The translations under genes and the position numbers were made by a program. The notes beneath the pieces were generated by a model. The model was not told where the DNA came from, made no database searches, and worked only from the letters and a program-made list of their open reading frames with translations. From Corynebacterium lizhenjunii (GTDB taxonomy: Bacteria > Actinomycetota > Actinomycetes > Mycobacteriales > Mycobacteriaceae), in the NCBI RefSeq assembly GCF_011038655.2, contig NZ_CP064954.1, positions 930,001 to 994,000 of the forward strand: 64,000 nt of DNA, read 5' to 3'. Below are positions 1 to 8,068 of the stretch, in pieces (position 1 is the stretch's first letter; every line of letters begins with the position of its first letter).

Positions 1-945
1 CCGAGTCGAACCTCAAATCCTGGTAGGCCTGCTAACCGATGCCACGGGCTTCCCACTACATATCGGGGCCTATGAAGGCAACAAAGCCGAAACGCACACG
101 TTGTTACCGATGATCCGGGCTTTTCAGTCTGCGTACAATCTCGACCGCGTCACGATTGTTGCTGATGCGGGCATGTTTTCAGCCGAGAACAAGACAGCTA
201 TCGTTGAGGCGGGGCTAGATTACATCCTTTCTACCAAAGTCCCCTCCCTGCCTGAGGTGATCACCCAGTGGAAACAGGAACATCCTGGCCAGGACTACAC
301 TCACGGGCAAATATGGTCCCAGCCTTCCTACACAGATCGACGCCATGCCACAACAGGCAAGCCGGATTCTGTTACTCACTTTCACTACTCCTACGATCGG
401 GCTCGACGAACAGTGCGCGGCATCGACGAGCAGCTAGCCAAGGCTGCCCGAGCAGTAGAAGGCAAAGTAGCGATCAAACGTAATCGATACATCGATCTCA
501 AAGCCCCAAATAAAAAGGTCAACTACGAACTGGCCACCAAACATAGGGCCTTAGCTGGGATTAAAGGCTACGAAACGACGCTCACATCGATGCCCGCACC
601 CGAGGTGCTCCGCGCCTACAGACATCTGCTCAACATTGAAAAATCGTTCCGAATGTCAAAGTCCGATCTCAAAGCCCGCCCGATCTACGCGCGAACCGAA
701 GACTCTATAAACGCCCACCTCAACATCGTCATGGCCGCTCTAGCAATCAGTCAGATGATGGAAACGGCCACAGGCAAAAGCATCAAACGCCTGGTACGAA
801 CCCTGAAAAAATACCGAACCTTCGAACTCAAACTCAACGGCACCACCATCCACGCCGCCACACCACTGCCCCCTGACGTCCAACAACTCCTCAACGCCAT
901 CACCCAAGCCTGACTTCCGCACTAAAATGAGCCAAGTCGGGTGCT
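1..945 (+). mobile_element. Right part of an insertion sequence (boundary approximate)
   Basis: The transposase frame ends at 913. The regulator gene on the other strand reads into sequence with no family resemblance between about 914 and 950 and stops only at 900-902, inside the transposase frame. The IS right end is therefore placed near 930-950. The left end is outside the window, so terminal inverted repeats and target-site duplication cannot be checked. Confidence 0.6.
2..913 (+). CDS. IS1634/IS4-like DDE transposase, 5' end outside window
   Basis: The frame is open from base 2, so this is the C-terminal ~303 residues of a transposase whose start lies left of the window. It carries the IS4/IS1634-type DDE signature: a first Asp in LLTDATGFPL followed by YEGNKAET, a second Asp in VADAGMFS, and the Glu in NIEKSFRMSKSDLKARPIY near residue 205, followed by the usual aHi.i.laAl helix. 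It ends at TGA 911-913 with no frameshift in the visible part, so the element may be intact. It sits head-on against a minus-strand GntR gene whose 3' end it has removed. Family assignment is from remembered motifs and the exact IS name is unknown. Confidence 0.88.
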   Translation, partial: RVEPQILVGLLTDATGFPLHIGAYEGNKAETHTLLPMIRAFQSAYNLDRVTIVADAGMFSAENKTAIVEAGLDYILSTKVPSLPEVITQWKQEHPGQDYTHGQIWSQPSYTDRRHATTGKPDSVTHFHYSYDRARRTVRGIDEQLAKAARAVEGKVAIKRNRYIDLKAPNKKVNYELATKHRALAGIKGYETTLTSMPAPEVLRAYRHLLNIEKSFRMSKSDLKARPIYARTEDSINAHLNIVMAALAISQMMETATGKSIKRLVRTLKKYRTFELKLNGTTIHAATPLPPDVQQLLNAITQA

Positions 946-1478
946 AGGGCTTTGAGCCCAGTAAGCCTGGCTAGGGAGCGCATGTTCCGGACCGTATCTA
1001 CGATGACGTTATTTCCATGCAGAGACAGAAAACGAGTGTGGAATGTGGTGTCGGTTTCCAGCAGGCGCACCAGGTCACCGTGGCGAGCGGTGGTTTCCAT
1101 GGCATCGACAAGCGGGAGCAACGCAAAGACTGCCTTGGCAACGTTACCGGTGCAGGCCTGGGCAATCGCACCCATCGTGGGCACTTCGAGCAGCAGACGG
1201 GCTTCGACGGCCTGATCGAGAATGGCGGGGTCTAACTCGATAACCCGGAAGCCCCGGTTAGGGAGCTTTTCTACCAGGGCGTCGTTGACCAAGGAAATCA
1301 TGGCCTCGCGTACCGGGGTCGGCGACACCCCAAAGGCGCGGGCTAGCTCGGGGGCCGAGTAGATGGTCCCAGGGGTCAACTCACCGGAGATTATCGCCGC
1401 GCGTAGCGCTGCAGTGACGCGATCGCGAAGTTTCTGTGTCTGGGGCAGCACGCCGAAGTTTGGCAAGGATGGTTTCAA
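900..1478 (-). pseudogene. GntR/FadR-type regulator truncated by the insertion sequence
   Basis: The 192-residue product has an N-terminal winged helix-turn-helix (ELARAFGVSPTPVREAMISL, about residues 44-63) and the beginning of an FCD ligand-binding domain with the metal-binding pattern DTTFHTRF. FadR-type regulators are usually 220-240 residues and carry a late HxxI/L segment that completes the metal site; that helix is missing. After SLARLTGLKAL the sequence becomes APDLAHFSAEVRLG, which I read as IS-derived. The TTG start at 1478 has GAGGGAG five bases upstream. It lies 24 bases after the cyclodeaminase-family gene, probably as its co-transcribed regulator. DNA binding may survive while effector binding is probably lost; this is inference. 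Confidence 0.75.
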
Positions 1479-1502
1479 CGTGCTCCCTCTTTCTCGCGGT
1501 AA

Positions 1503-2417
1503 TTAGTGGGCGTAGCGCTGAGCGATAAGCTGCGCAATCACCAAATCTTGCCACGCCATGCCCGTAGTCTTAAATACTATCGGAGCCTTAAGACTGACTG
1601 TGGACCTTTGGCACAAGACATCCTTGATTTCTACCAGATCTTCTCCACTGAGGGCGGAATCTTCAATAGCGAGCACCACATCACCGGCTTCTCGCAAAGC
1701 GGTTGCCTTATCCTCGACTATTACCGTGGCATCGGCCAAAATGTCAGCGGCTAGCTCGCGCGCCTGCGGGGAGTGGGAGCCCACCGCCACCACAATTGCG
1801 GTATCCGAGATGTCCTTGCGGCTAATGACTGGTGTTGTAGAGGTCGTGGTGGTGATAATGACGTCGGCGGTGGACAGAGCTGCTGCCGCCTCCGGGCTGC
1901 CCATGCGAACCCACCTGTCCAGGTCAGCTGGCCGGGTACGCGACGCAAAGGTTATAGCCACCTCGCGCGTCCCGCGCAGCATATCCTCCAATGTGCGGGC
2001 GTGCCAGCGCCCCTGCGGACCAGTGCCAATAACAACGGCGCTCAAGGGAGCGGGGGAATCGGCAAGAAAGTCTCGCACACCCGCTAAGGAAGCTGCAGGG
2101 GTGCGCAAGTTGGTCAGCGCCACGCCATCAATGGTTGCGTGCGGGGCCAGGGTGGCGCCGTCAAAGAGCACGTAGGTGCCCTGGATGCGCGGGCCGGTGA
2201 AGTTGGGGTCGGGATCCGCGACCGATACCAGCTTCACGCCGAATCCCGCGGTAGATGCCGAAGGCATCAGAAGGAACTCCCCACCGGGGACCGGTTTGGC
2301 ATCCCGGGCGAAGTCCTGCGCGGGGTCGAAGCCTGCGGCAAGGGTTTCGTGGATGCACTTCACGGCATCGGCAGGGGAGACTAGGTTGGCAACGTCCTGG
2401 GCGCTGATGTGAAGCAT
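1503..2417 (-). CDS. Ornithine cyclodeaminase / mu-crystallin family protein
   Basis: The product is 304 residues, a normal length for this NAD(P)-dependent family, whose members deaminate ornithine, reduce ketimines, or make or degrade amino-acid analogues. A Rossmann segment is visible around residues 123-135 (SAVVIGTGPQGRWHART). Typical features follow: the STADVIITTTTSTTPVI block, the VAVGSHSPQARELA segment and the late VFKTTGMAWQDL motif, which corresponds to the family's FKS.G.A..D. The ATG at 2417 is preceded by GAAAGGA. It is followed 24 bases later by the truncated GntR gene, suggesting a self-regulated two-gene unit. The substrate cannot be told from sequence. Confidence 0.85.
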   Translation of the reverse strand: MLHISAQDVANLVSPADAVKCIHETLAAGFDPAQDFARDAKPVPGGEFLLMPSASTAGFGVKLVSVADPDPNFTGPRIQGTYVLFDGATLAPHATIDGVALTNLRTPAASLAGVRDFLADSPAPLSAVVIGTGPQGRWHARTLEDMLRGTREVAITFASRTRPADLDRWVRMGSPEAAAALSTADVIITTTTSTTPVISRKDISDTAIVVAVGSHSPQARELAADILADATVIVEDKATALREAGDVVLAIEDSALSGEDLVEIKDVLCQRSTVSLKAPIVFKTTGMAWQDLVIAQLIAQRYAH

Positions 2418-2495
2418 GAATCCTTTCGGGGTCTGTGTCAGGAAGGTCTGTACCGTGCAATGGTACCTCCCGGCAACCGAACCAGCAGGCGCACC

Positions 2496-2879
2496 CTAGG
2501 TATTCTGTTCCCGCAGCAGCTTTAACCCGAAACCATAGAAGGGAACCGCCTGCAGCACACTGAACCCAGCCACCAACAACCAGGACGGGCCCTGCGCTGC
2601 TGGAACCATCCACAGCCAGATCCCTATGAGCGCGGCCAAGACAAAAGCAAAGAAAGCAATGGTGAAATAGCGCTGCGCGCGTTGTGAGCGCTTGAGTGAC
2701 TTTCCCAGAGAGCTCAGGGATGCTGCTGCAACAATGCCGAGGAAGGCCACAGTTGTCCCCAGCTGCAGGATGCCCCGGTTTTGGGAGCCCGCGACTGTGT
2801 AACTGATACCGGCAAAGATAGAGCACGCGACCCCAACTATGAGTAAGTAGAGTCCGGATTTGTCAAGCTGGTTGAACAT
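2496..2879 (-). CDS. Small integral membrane protein, four predicted helices
   Basis: This 127-residue hypothetical protein has hydrophobic segments at about residues 10-30, 42-57, 72-90 and 98-115, separated by a basic loop (KSLKRSQRAQR), so it is most simply a four-helix inner-membrane protein. The ATG at 2879 follows GGGAG at good distance. It lies downstream of odhA on the same strand but is separated from it by a strong terminator, so it probably has its own promoter. I recognise no domain and no function is assigned. Confidence 0.7.
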   Translation of the reverse strand: MFNQLDKSGLYLLIVGVACSIFAGISYTVAGSQNRGILQLGTTVAFLGIVAAASLSSLGKSLKRSQRAQRYFTIAFFAFVLAALIGIWLWMVPAAQGPSWLLVAGFSVLQAVPFYGFGLKLLREQNT

Positions 2880-2921
2880 ATATGCTCCCTAGTAGGGTCT
2901 GGCTCGGGTAGGAGCGCCGAT

Positions 2922-2952
2922 AAAAAAGACCGCCCCGAACAAGTCGGGGCGG
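2922..2952 (-). terminator. Rho-independent terminator of odhA
   Basis: Read on the minus strand, CCGCCCCGA pairs perfectly with TCGGGGCGG around a five-base loop and is followed by TCTTTTTT. It starts about ten bases after the odhA stop codon. Confidence 0.92.
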
Positions 2953-2962
2953 CAGGGTGGTG

Positions 2963-5900
2963 CTAGTCGGCGAAAGCCTCATTGAGCAGCTTATCGTGCT
3001 CAATTTGGTGCACCTTGGCGTTGCCGGTAGCCGTAGAGGACTGGGCGCGGCGGGAGATGCGAACCATGTCCGGCATATTCGGAATCAGGGTGCGCAGGTG
3101 CTCGTTGTAGAACGGCCACGGCCCCTGGTTGGCCGGCTCGGCCTGGACGAAGCGAATCTGCTTAGCGTTCGGGTAGGCCTCAAAGGCCTCGCGCAGGCGG
3201 TTGAACGGGATGGGGTGCAGCATTTCCACGCGAACGATGGCAATATCCTCGCGGCCATCATCGTTGCGCTTCTTCTCCAGGTCGTAGTACAGCTTGCCGG
3301 AGACCAGCATGATGGTGGTGACCTTGGAAGTATCGGCAATCTTCTCGCCGTACATGTCGAAGTACTTCGGGTCATTGATAACCGAACGGAACTTCTTGAT
3401 GTCAGTGAACTCCTCCACGGAGGAAGATGCGGCTTTCATACGCAGCATGGCCTTCGGGGTGAAGACCACCAGCGGGCGCTTCATGGTACCCAGCGCCTGG
3501 CGGCGCAGCAGGTGGAAGTGGTTAGCCGGGGTGGAAGGCTGTGCCACAGTCATGGAGCCCTCAGCGCACAGCTGCAGGTAACGCTCAATGCGGGCAGAGG
3601 AGTGGTCCGGGCCCTGGCCCTCGTAGCCGTGCGGCAGGAGCAGGATCAGGGAGTTCATCAGACCCCACTTGGCCTCACCGGAGGAGACGTACTGGTCGAT
3701 GATGGTTTGTGCGCCATTGGCGAAGTCACCGAACTGTGCCTCCCACGCCACCACGGCATCCGGGTTGCCCAGTGCGTAGCCGTACTCGAAGCCCATGCCC
3801 GCGAACTCGGTCAGTGCAGAGTTGTAGACCATGAACTTGCCGCCGTTGCCAGCACGCAGTGCGAGATCATTGAGCGGGTGGAACTCCTCAGCATTGGTCG
3901 GGTCAAATGCCACCGCATGGCGCTGGGTGAAGGTACCGCGGCGGGAATCCTCACCGGCCAAGCGGACGACCTTGCCGGAGTTGGCCAGTGAACCGAAGGC
4001 GATGAGCTCACCGAAGCCCCAGTCGATGCCGCCTTCGATGGCGGCCTTAGCACGCTGCTCTGCAATCTTGCCCACGCGCTTGTGGTACTGGAAGCCCTCC
4101 GGGGTATCCAGGTAGGCCTGGCCGATGGAGGCCAGTTCCTCACGGGTGATGGAGGTGTTCAGGCCACGGGTGAGCTGCTGGGCGGAGGTAATGCCGGTCT
4201 GCTCCTTCGGCGGCTGCTTTTCAGCTTCCTTGACCTCGGAGAAGACAGCTTCCATTTGATCGTGGAAGTCGCGGGCAGCAGCCTCAGCGTCGGCCTCGGA
4301 GAGGTCGCCACGGCCAATGAGCTCCTGGGTGTAGAGCTCGCGCACGCTGGTGTGATCCTCGATCACGTCGTAGAGCATGGGCTGAGTCATGGACGGATCA
4401 TCTGCCTCATTGTGGCCGCGTAGGCGGTAGCAGATGAGGTCGATGAAGACGTCCTTGCCAAACTGGCGGCGGTACTCGGTAGCCAGCTGGCCTACCCACA
4501 CCACGGCCTCCGGGTCGTCGCCATTGACGTGGAAGACCGGGCAGTCAAAGCCCTTGGCCAAGTCGGTGGCGTAGTGGGTGGAACGTGCGGAGTCCGGGGT
4601 GGTGGTGAAGCCCACTTGGTTGTTGACCACAATGTGGACGGTGCCGCCCACGGTATAGCCGGCAATGCGGGAGAGGTTGATGGTCTCTTGCACCACACCC
4701 AGGCCGGCGAAGGAAGAATCACCGTGCAGCATGATGGGCACCACGCTGTGCTCACCCGGCTTGGCCAACAGGTCTTCCTTGGCGCGGGCAATGCCCTCCA
4801 TGACCGGGTCCACCGCCTCCAGGTGGGAGGGGTTAGCAGCGAGGGAGACCTTGATTTCCCCGTCGCCGAACATCTGCAGGTGGTAGCCCTCGGCACCCAG
4901 GTGGTACTTCACGTCACCGGAGCCGCCCAGCTGGCCGCCCTTGTAGTTGCCGTCAAATTCACCAAAGATGTCCGCCAGCGGCTTGCCCACGATGTTGAAC
5001 AAGACATTCAGGCGGCCGCGGTGCGGCATACCAATGACTACCTCGTCCAGACCCTGGCCAGCGGCAGTGTCAATGATGGAGTCCATCAACGGAATCAGCG
5101 ACTCCGCGCCCTCCAGGGAGAAGCGCTTTTGACCCACGTACTTGGTGTGCAGGAAGTTCTCAAAGGCCTCTGCGCCGTTGACCTTCTGCAGAATGTACTT
5201 CTGCTCCGCATTGGTGGGCTTGGGCATACCGGCCTCGAGTCGGTCGCGCAGCCATTCGCGCTCGTCACGGTCCATGATGTGGGTGTACTCGGAACCCACC
5301 TTGAGGGTGTACGCAGCGCGCAGGCGGGAGAGAACCTCACGCAGCGTCATGGTCTCTTTGCCGCCGAAACCGCCCACGTTGAAGGTGCGGTCCAAATCCC
5401 AGATGGTCAGACCGTGGGTGGCGATGTCCAGATCGCGGTGATCCGGCCACGGCAAGCCCGGCTGGCGCCAGCGCAATGGGTTGACATTGGCCTTGAGGTG
5501 GCCGCGGGAGCGGTAGGCCTCAATCAACTGCTGGACGCGAGTGTTCTTGTCCACGCCGGTGTTGGGTACGTCCTGTGCCCAGCGCAGCGGGGAATAAGGA
5601 ACGCCCATGGAAGAGAAGAGCTCGTCCCAGAACTTTGCGTCATTAATCAGCTGGCCAACGGTGCGCAGGAACTCGCCAGATTCTGCACCCTGGATAACGC
5701 GGTGATCATAGGTAGAGGTCAGCGTGACCAGACGGCCCACGCCCAGATCCGCCAAGCGGTCTGCGGAAGCACCGGCGAACTCGGCCGGGTAATCCATCGA
5801 ACCCACACCAATAATCGCGCCGGAGCCCTTAGTCAGGCGCGCAATCGAGTGGCGGGTACCAATGCCACCAGGGTTGGTCAGGTTGATGGTGACCCCAGAG

Positions 5901-6685
5901 AAATCATCCATGGTCAGCTTGTTCTTGCGGGATCGGGCCACGATGTCCTCGTAGGCGTCGATGAACTCCGCAAAAGACTTGTTTTCACATTCCTTGATGG
6001 CTGCCACCACCAGGGCGCGGGAACCATCCTTCTGGGGAAGGTCAATGGCCAGGCCCAGGTTGATGTGCTCCGGCTGGATAACAAAGGGCTTGCCGTCCTT
6101 GACCTCATAGCGCACATTCATGCCCGGGTGGATCTGTGCTGCCTTAACCATGGCGTAGCCCAGAATGTGGGTAAAGGAGATCTTGCCGCCGCGGGTGCGC
6201 TGGAGGTGATCATTGATCATCGCACGGTTTTCCCACATCAGCTTCACCGGCATATCGCGCACGGTGGTGGCGGTGGGGATAGCCAAAGACTCATCCATGT
6301 TTTTTGCAATGGCCTTGAACATGCCCTTGAGCTGGCTCTCACCCGGCTCCGGTGCGGGGCCAATGCGATCCAAGGGGGACTCGTCCTTCTTAGCCTGCTT
6401 AGCAGCCTTTGCAGCCTGGGTGGGCTGTGCGGACTTCTTCGTATTGCTAACAGCGGAGGCTTCGGCCTTGTCTATGCTGGTCTCGCGCACAGCCTGCTTG
6501 CGCTCGGTGTTGGCGCCTTCGGTCTGCTTGACCGCGGCGGTTGACTCCTTGGCAGCCTGCGGGGCGCCGTTGGCTTCGAAGTACTCGCGCCATTCCTTGT
6601 CAACGGAGTTGGGGTCCTTGGAATACTGCTGGAACTGTTCGTCAATCAGCCACGCGTTAGGGCCGAAGATGCTCGAGTTGCTCAC
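2963..6685 (-). CDS. odhA: 2-oxoglutarate dehydrogenase, fused E2-like and E1 subunits
   Basis: TCA-cycle enzyme of 1240 residues from the chosen GTG at 6685. I chose this start because homologues begin with SNSSIFGPNAWL-like sequence; the frame stays open to 6820, and an ATG at 6703 is a possible alternative. Order of parts: a short N-terminal segment, an Ala/Lys-rich linker, an acyltransferase (E2) core including DHRVIQGAESGEF around residue 330, then the ThDP-dependent E1 part with GMPHRGRLNVL, HGDSSFAGLG, RLRGHNEADDPS and SGEAKWG. No lipoyl domain is present, as known for corynebacterial OdhA, which borrows the lipoyl groups of AceF and is inhibited by OdhI. It stands alone, with a terminator behind it. 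Confidence 0.97.
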   Translation of the reverse strand: MSNSSIFGPNAWLIDEQFQQYSKDPNSVDKEWREYFEANGAPQAAKESTAAVKQTEGANTERKQAVRETSIDKAEASAVSNTKKSAQPTQAAKAAKQAKKDESPLDRIGPAPEPGESQLKGMFKAIAKNMDESLAIPTATTVRDMPVKLMWENRAMINDHLQRTRGGKISFTHILGYAMVKAAQIHPGMNVRYEVKDGKPFVIQPEHINLGLAIDLPQKDGSRALVVAAIKECENKSFAEFIDAYEDIVARSRKNKLTMDDFSGVTINLTNPGGIGTRHSIARLTKGSGAIIGVGSMDYPAEFAGASADRLADLGVGRLVTLTSTYDHRVIQGAESGEFLRTVGQLINDAKFWDELFSSMGVPYSPLRWAQDVPNTGVDKNTRVQQLIEAYRSRGHLKANVNPLRWRQPGLPWPDHRDLDIATHGLTIWDLDRTFNVGGFGGKETMTLREVLSRLRAAYTLKVGSEYTHIMDRDEREWLRDRLEAGMPKPTNAEQKYILQKVNGAEAFENFLHTKYVGQKRFSLEGAESLIPLMDSIIDTAAGQGLDEVVIGMPHRGRLNVLFNIVGKPLADIFGEFDGNYKGGQLGGSGDVKYHLGAEGYHLQMFGDGEIKVSLAANPSHLEAVDPVMEGIARAKEDLLAKPGEHSVVPIMLHGDSSFAGLGVVQETINLSRIAGYTVGGTVHIVVNNQVGFTTTPDSARSTHYATDLAKGFDCPVFHVNGDDPEAVVWVGQLATEYRRQFGKDVFIDLICYRLRGHNEADDPSMTQPMLYDVIEDHTSVRELYTQELIGRGDLSEADAEAAARDFHDQMEAVFSEVKEAEKQPPKEQTGITSAQQLTRGLNTSITREELASIGQAYLDTPEGFQYHKRVGKIAEQRAKAAIEGGIDWGFGELIAFGSLANSGKVVRLAGEDSRRGTFTQRHAVAFDPTNAEEFHPLNDLALRAGNGGKFMVYNSALTEFAGMGFEYGYALGNPDAVVAWEAQFGDFANGAQTIIDQYVSSGEAKWGLMNSLILLLPHGYEGQGPDHSSARIERYLQLCAEGSMTVAQPSTPANHFHLLRRQALGTMKRPLVVFTPKAMLRMKAASSSVEEFTDIKKFRSVINDPKYFDMYGEKIADTSKVTTIMLVSGKLYYDLEKKRNDDGREDIAIVRVEMLHPIPFNRLREAFEAYPNAKQIRFVQAEPANQGPWPFYNEHLRTLIPNMPDMVRISRRAQSSTATGNAKVHQIEHDKLLNEAFAD

Positions 6686-7086
6686 GGCAGATGCTCGCCT
6701 CATTTCCTTGCTTAACTTGCTTTTGTTGTCAGCCGCAGGCGGGGTGGGACTCCTCCTGGACGCACGCATGCCGCGGCTTGGTGTCGGACCGAAGCGGCCG
6801 AGGCCATCCTCAACCGGCAAATAGTCTGCCCACCATGATAAACCCCACCCCGGATTGCCTACACGCTGCGGGGGGTGCTTTAGTTCTTTCGCTCACTACG
6901 CAATCTATTTATCGCCCTGACCTGCACGGTTAGCAGTCTATTCACTGCGGTCGTACCCCAGTGCGGGGGTGGTGGCGGGGGAAGGGGGCTACCGGAGGCT
7001 AACCGGGGCATCGGCAAGCTCAGGCTGTCAGGGCAGCCAGGGCTGGCAGGGCTGCCAAGACTGCCCAACCTGCCTAGGTTGCAGGC
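6686..7086. other. Gene-free spacer upstream of odhA
   Basis: No credible gene is seen in these ~400 bases. The stretch must hold the odhA promoter. It contains a copy of the dispersed GGCATCGGCA motif at 7007-7016 and an inverted repeat GGCAGCC/GGCTGCC at 7032-7038 and 7050-7056 within a GGCAG-rich tract just beyond the stop of the 7087 gene, possibly a weak terminator without a T-run. Confidence 0.5.
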
Positions 7087-7917
7087 CTAGACGGCATCGA
7101 GTTGCGAATGAGTGTTGTCCATGACCACACGGGCTAGCTTGCGGTTGGCCACGCCGCCTAGCACCGCGCCGATTCCCAGGGGCATCAGCTTGCCCACCCA
7201 CGCCCATTTGAAGCGCTTGGTCACCTGTTTGGTAAAGGACTTGGCCAGGCGGCCATTGAGGCCCTGCAGGGTTGGGGCAGAAAAGCGGGTCAGTGCCCGG
7301 GCGTTAGTCAGTGAGCCAAGGGCTGCGGCCTGGCCATCTTCGCTAAAGAAAGTATCGACAATCGCGGTGCCCCGGGAACCGGAGAGCACCATCATCACCA
7401 GGGCGCGGCGCAGATCCTTGCTGCTGATGTCAATGCCGCGCAGTTTGGCGGAAGCCAAGATGTACCAGGTGGCGGCCTCCAAAAACACTACGGACTCACC
7501 CGCAATGGCGGCGGTGCCAGTAACAAAGCCAATGCCGGGCACGGCCGCCGCGCCGCCAGCGCTCGCGCCGGTTCCGGTGACGATGAGGAGGAAGTGACCG
7601 TCAATCTCTTTTTGGCGCTCGGCCATACTGGCCTGCGGGTTGCGGGACTTGACCCCGTCTACGTACTTGCTAATGGTCGAGGCCTGCAGCCCCACCGCCC
7701 GGTCAAGGGTGCCCAAAACAACCCGGGACAAGCGGTCCCCATCGGAGTTCTCATCCGCCCACTGGCTGCGGAAGCGCCGGCTCAGCTCAGCAGCTTCTTC
7801 CTCTGAGACATGGTCAATGACCTCCACCTCGGCGCTGGTTGCGGCGCCGTCATCCGCTTGGGAGCTACCGGTGTTCTTCTTGTTCTTGGCAAAGGGCTTC
7901 ACGTCAATGCCGAGCAT
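7087..7917 (-). CDS. EcsC-like hypothetical protein
   Basis: The product has 276 residues, with an acidic, low-complexity first ~60 residues and a small-residue-rich central hydrophobic segment (GGAAAVPGIGFVTGTAAIAG, about residues 120-140) followed by WYILASAKLRGIDI. That combination resembles the EcsC family, whose role in actinobacteria is unclear. The C-terminal part is basic (FTKQVTKRFKWAWVGKLM) and precedes another Gly/Leu-rich stretch. The ATG at 7917 has AAGGAG upstream. It is monocistronic between odhA and a divergent esterase. The family call is tentative, based on overall pattern. Confidence 0.55.
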   Translation of the reverse strand: MLGIDVKPFAKNKKNTGSSQADDGAATSAEVEVIDHVSEEEAAELSRRFRSQWADENSDGDRLSRVVLGTLDRAVGLQASTISKYVDGVKSRNPQASMAERQKEIDGHFLLIVTGTGASAGGAAAVPGIGFVTGTAAIAGESVVFLEAATWYILASAKLRGIDISSKDLRRALVMMVLSGSRGTAIVDTFFSEDGQAAALGSLTNARALTRFSAPTLQGLNGRLAKSFTKQVTKRFKWAWVGKLMPLGIGAVLGGVANRKLARVVMDNTHSQLDAV

Positions 7918-8068
7918 AAAATCTCCTTAATAAATCCTGATGGCGCACGGGGTGTGCGCGCTCAAATTTCAGTCCCAGCTAAGCGCAGGGCAAGTATTAG
8001 CTGGGTTCACGCTAATAAATCGGTGAAATTGTCTGCCTGTTTCAGTGTACGCAATTACTGTGGAAGGT

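Noticed and set aside
4529-6544. A 671-codon open frame antisense to odhA
   Set aside because: It lies wholly inside a confidently identified gene, lacks a ribosome-binding site and looks like the low-complexity shadow expected in GC-rich DNA.
6703-6820. Extended N-terminus of odhA
   Set aside because: The open frame continues to 6820, but the extra residues are unlike OdhA N-termini, while SNSSIFGPNAWL directly after the GTG at 6685 fits.
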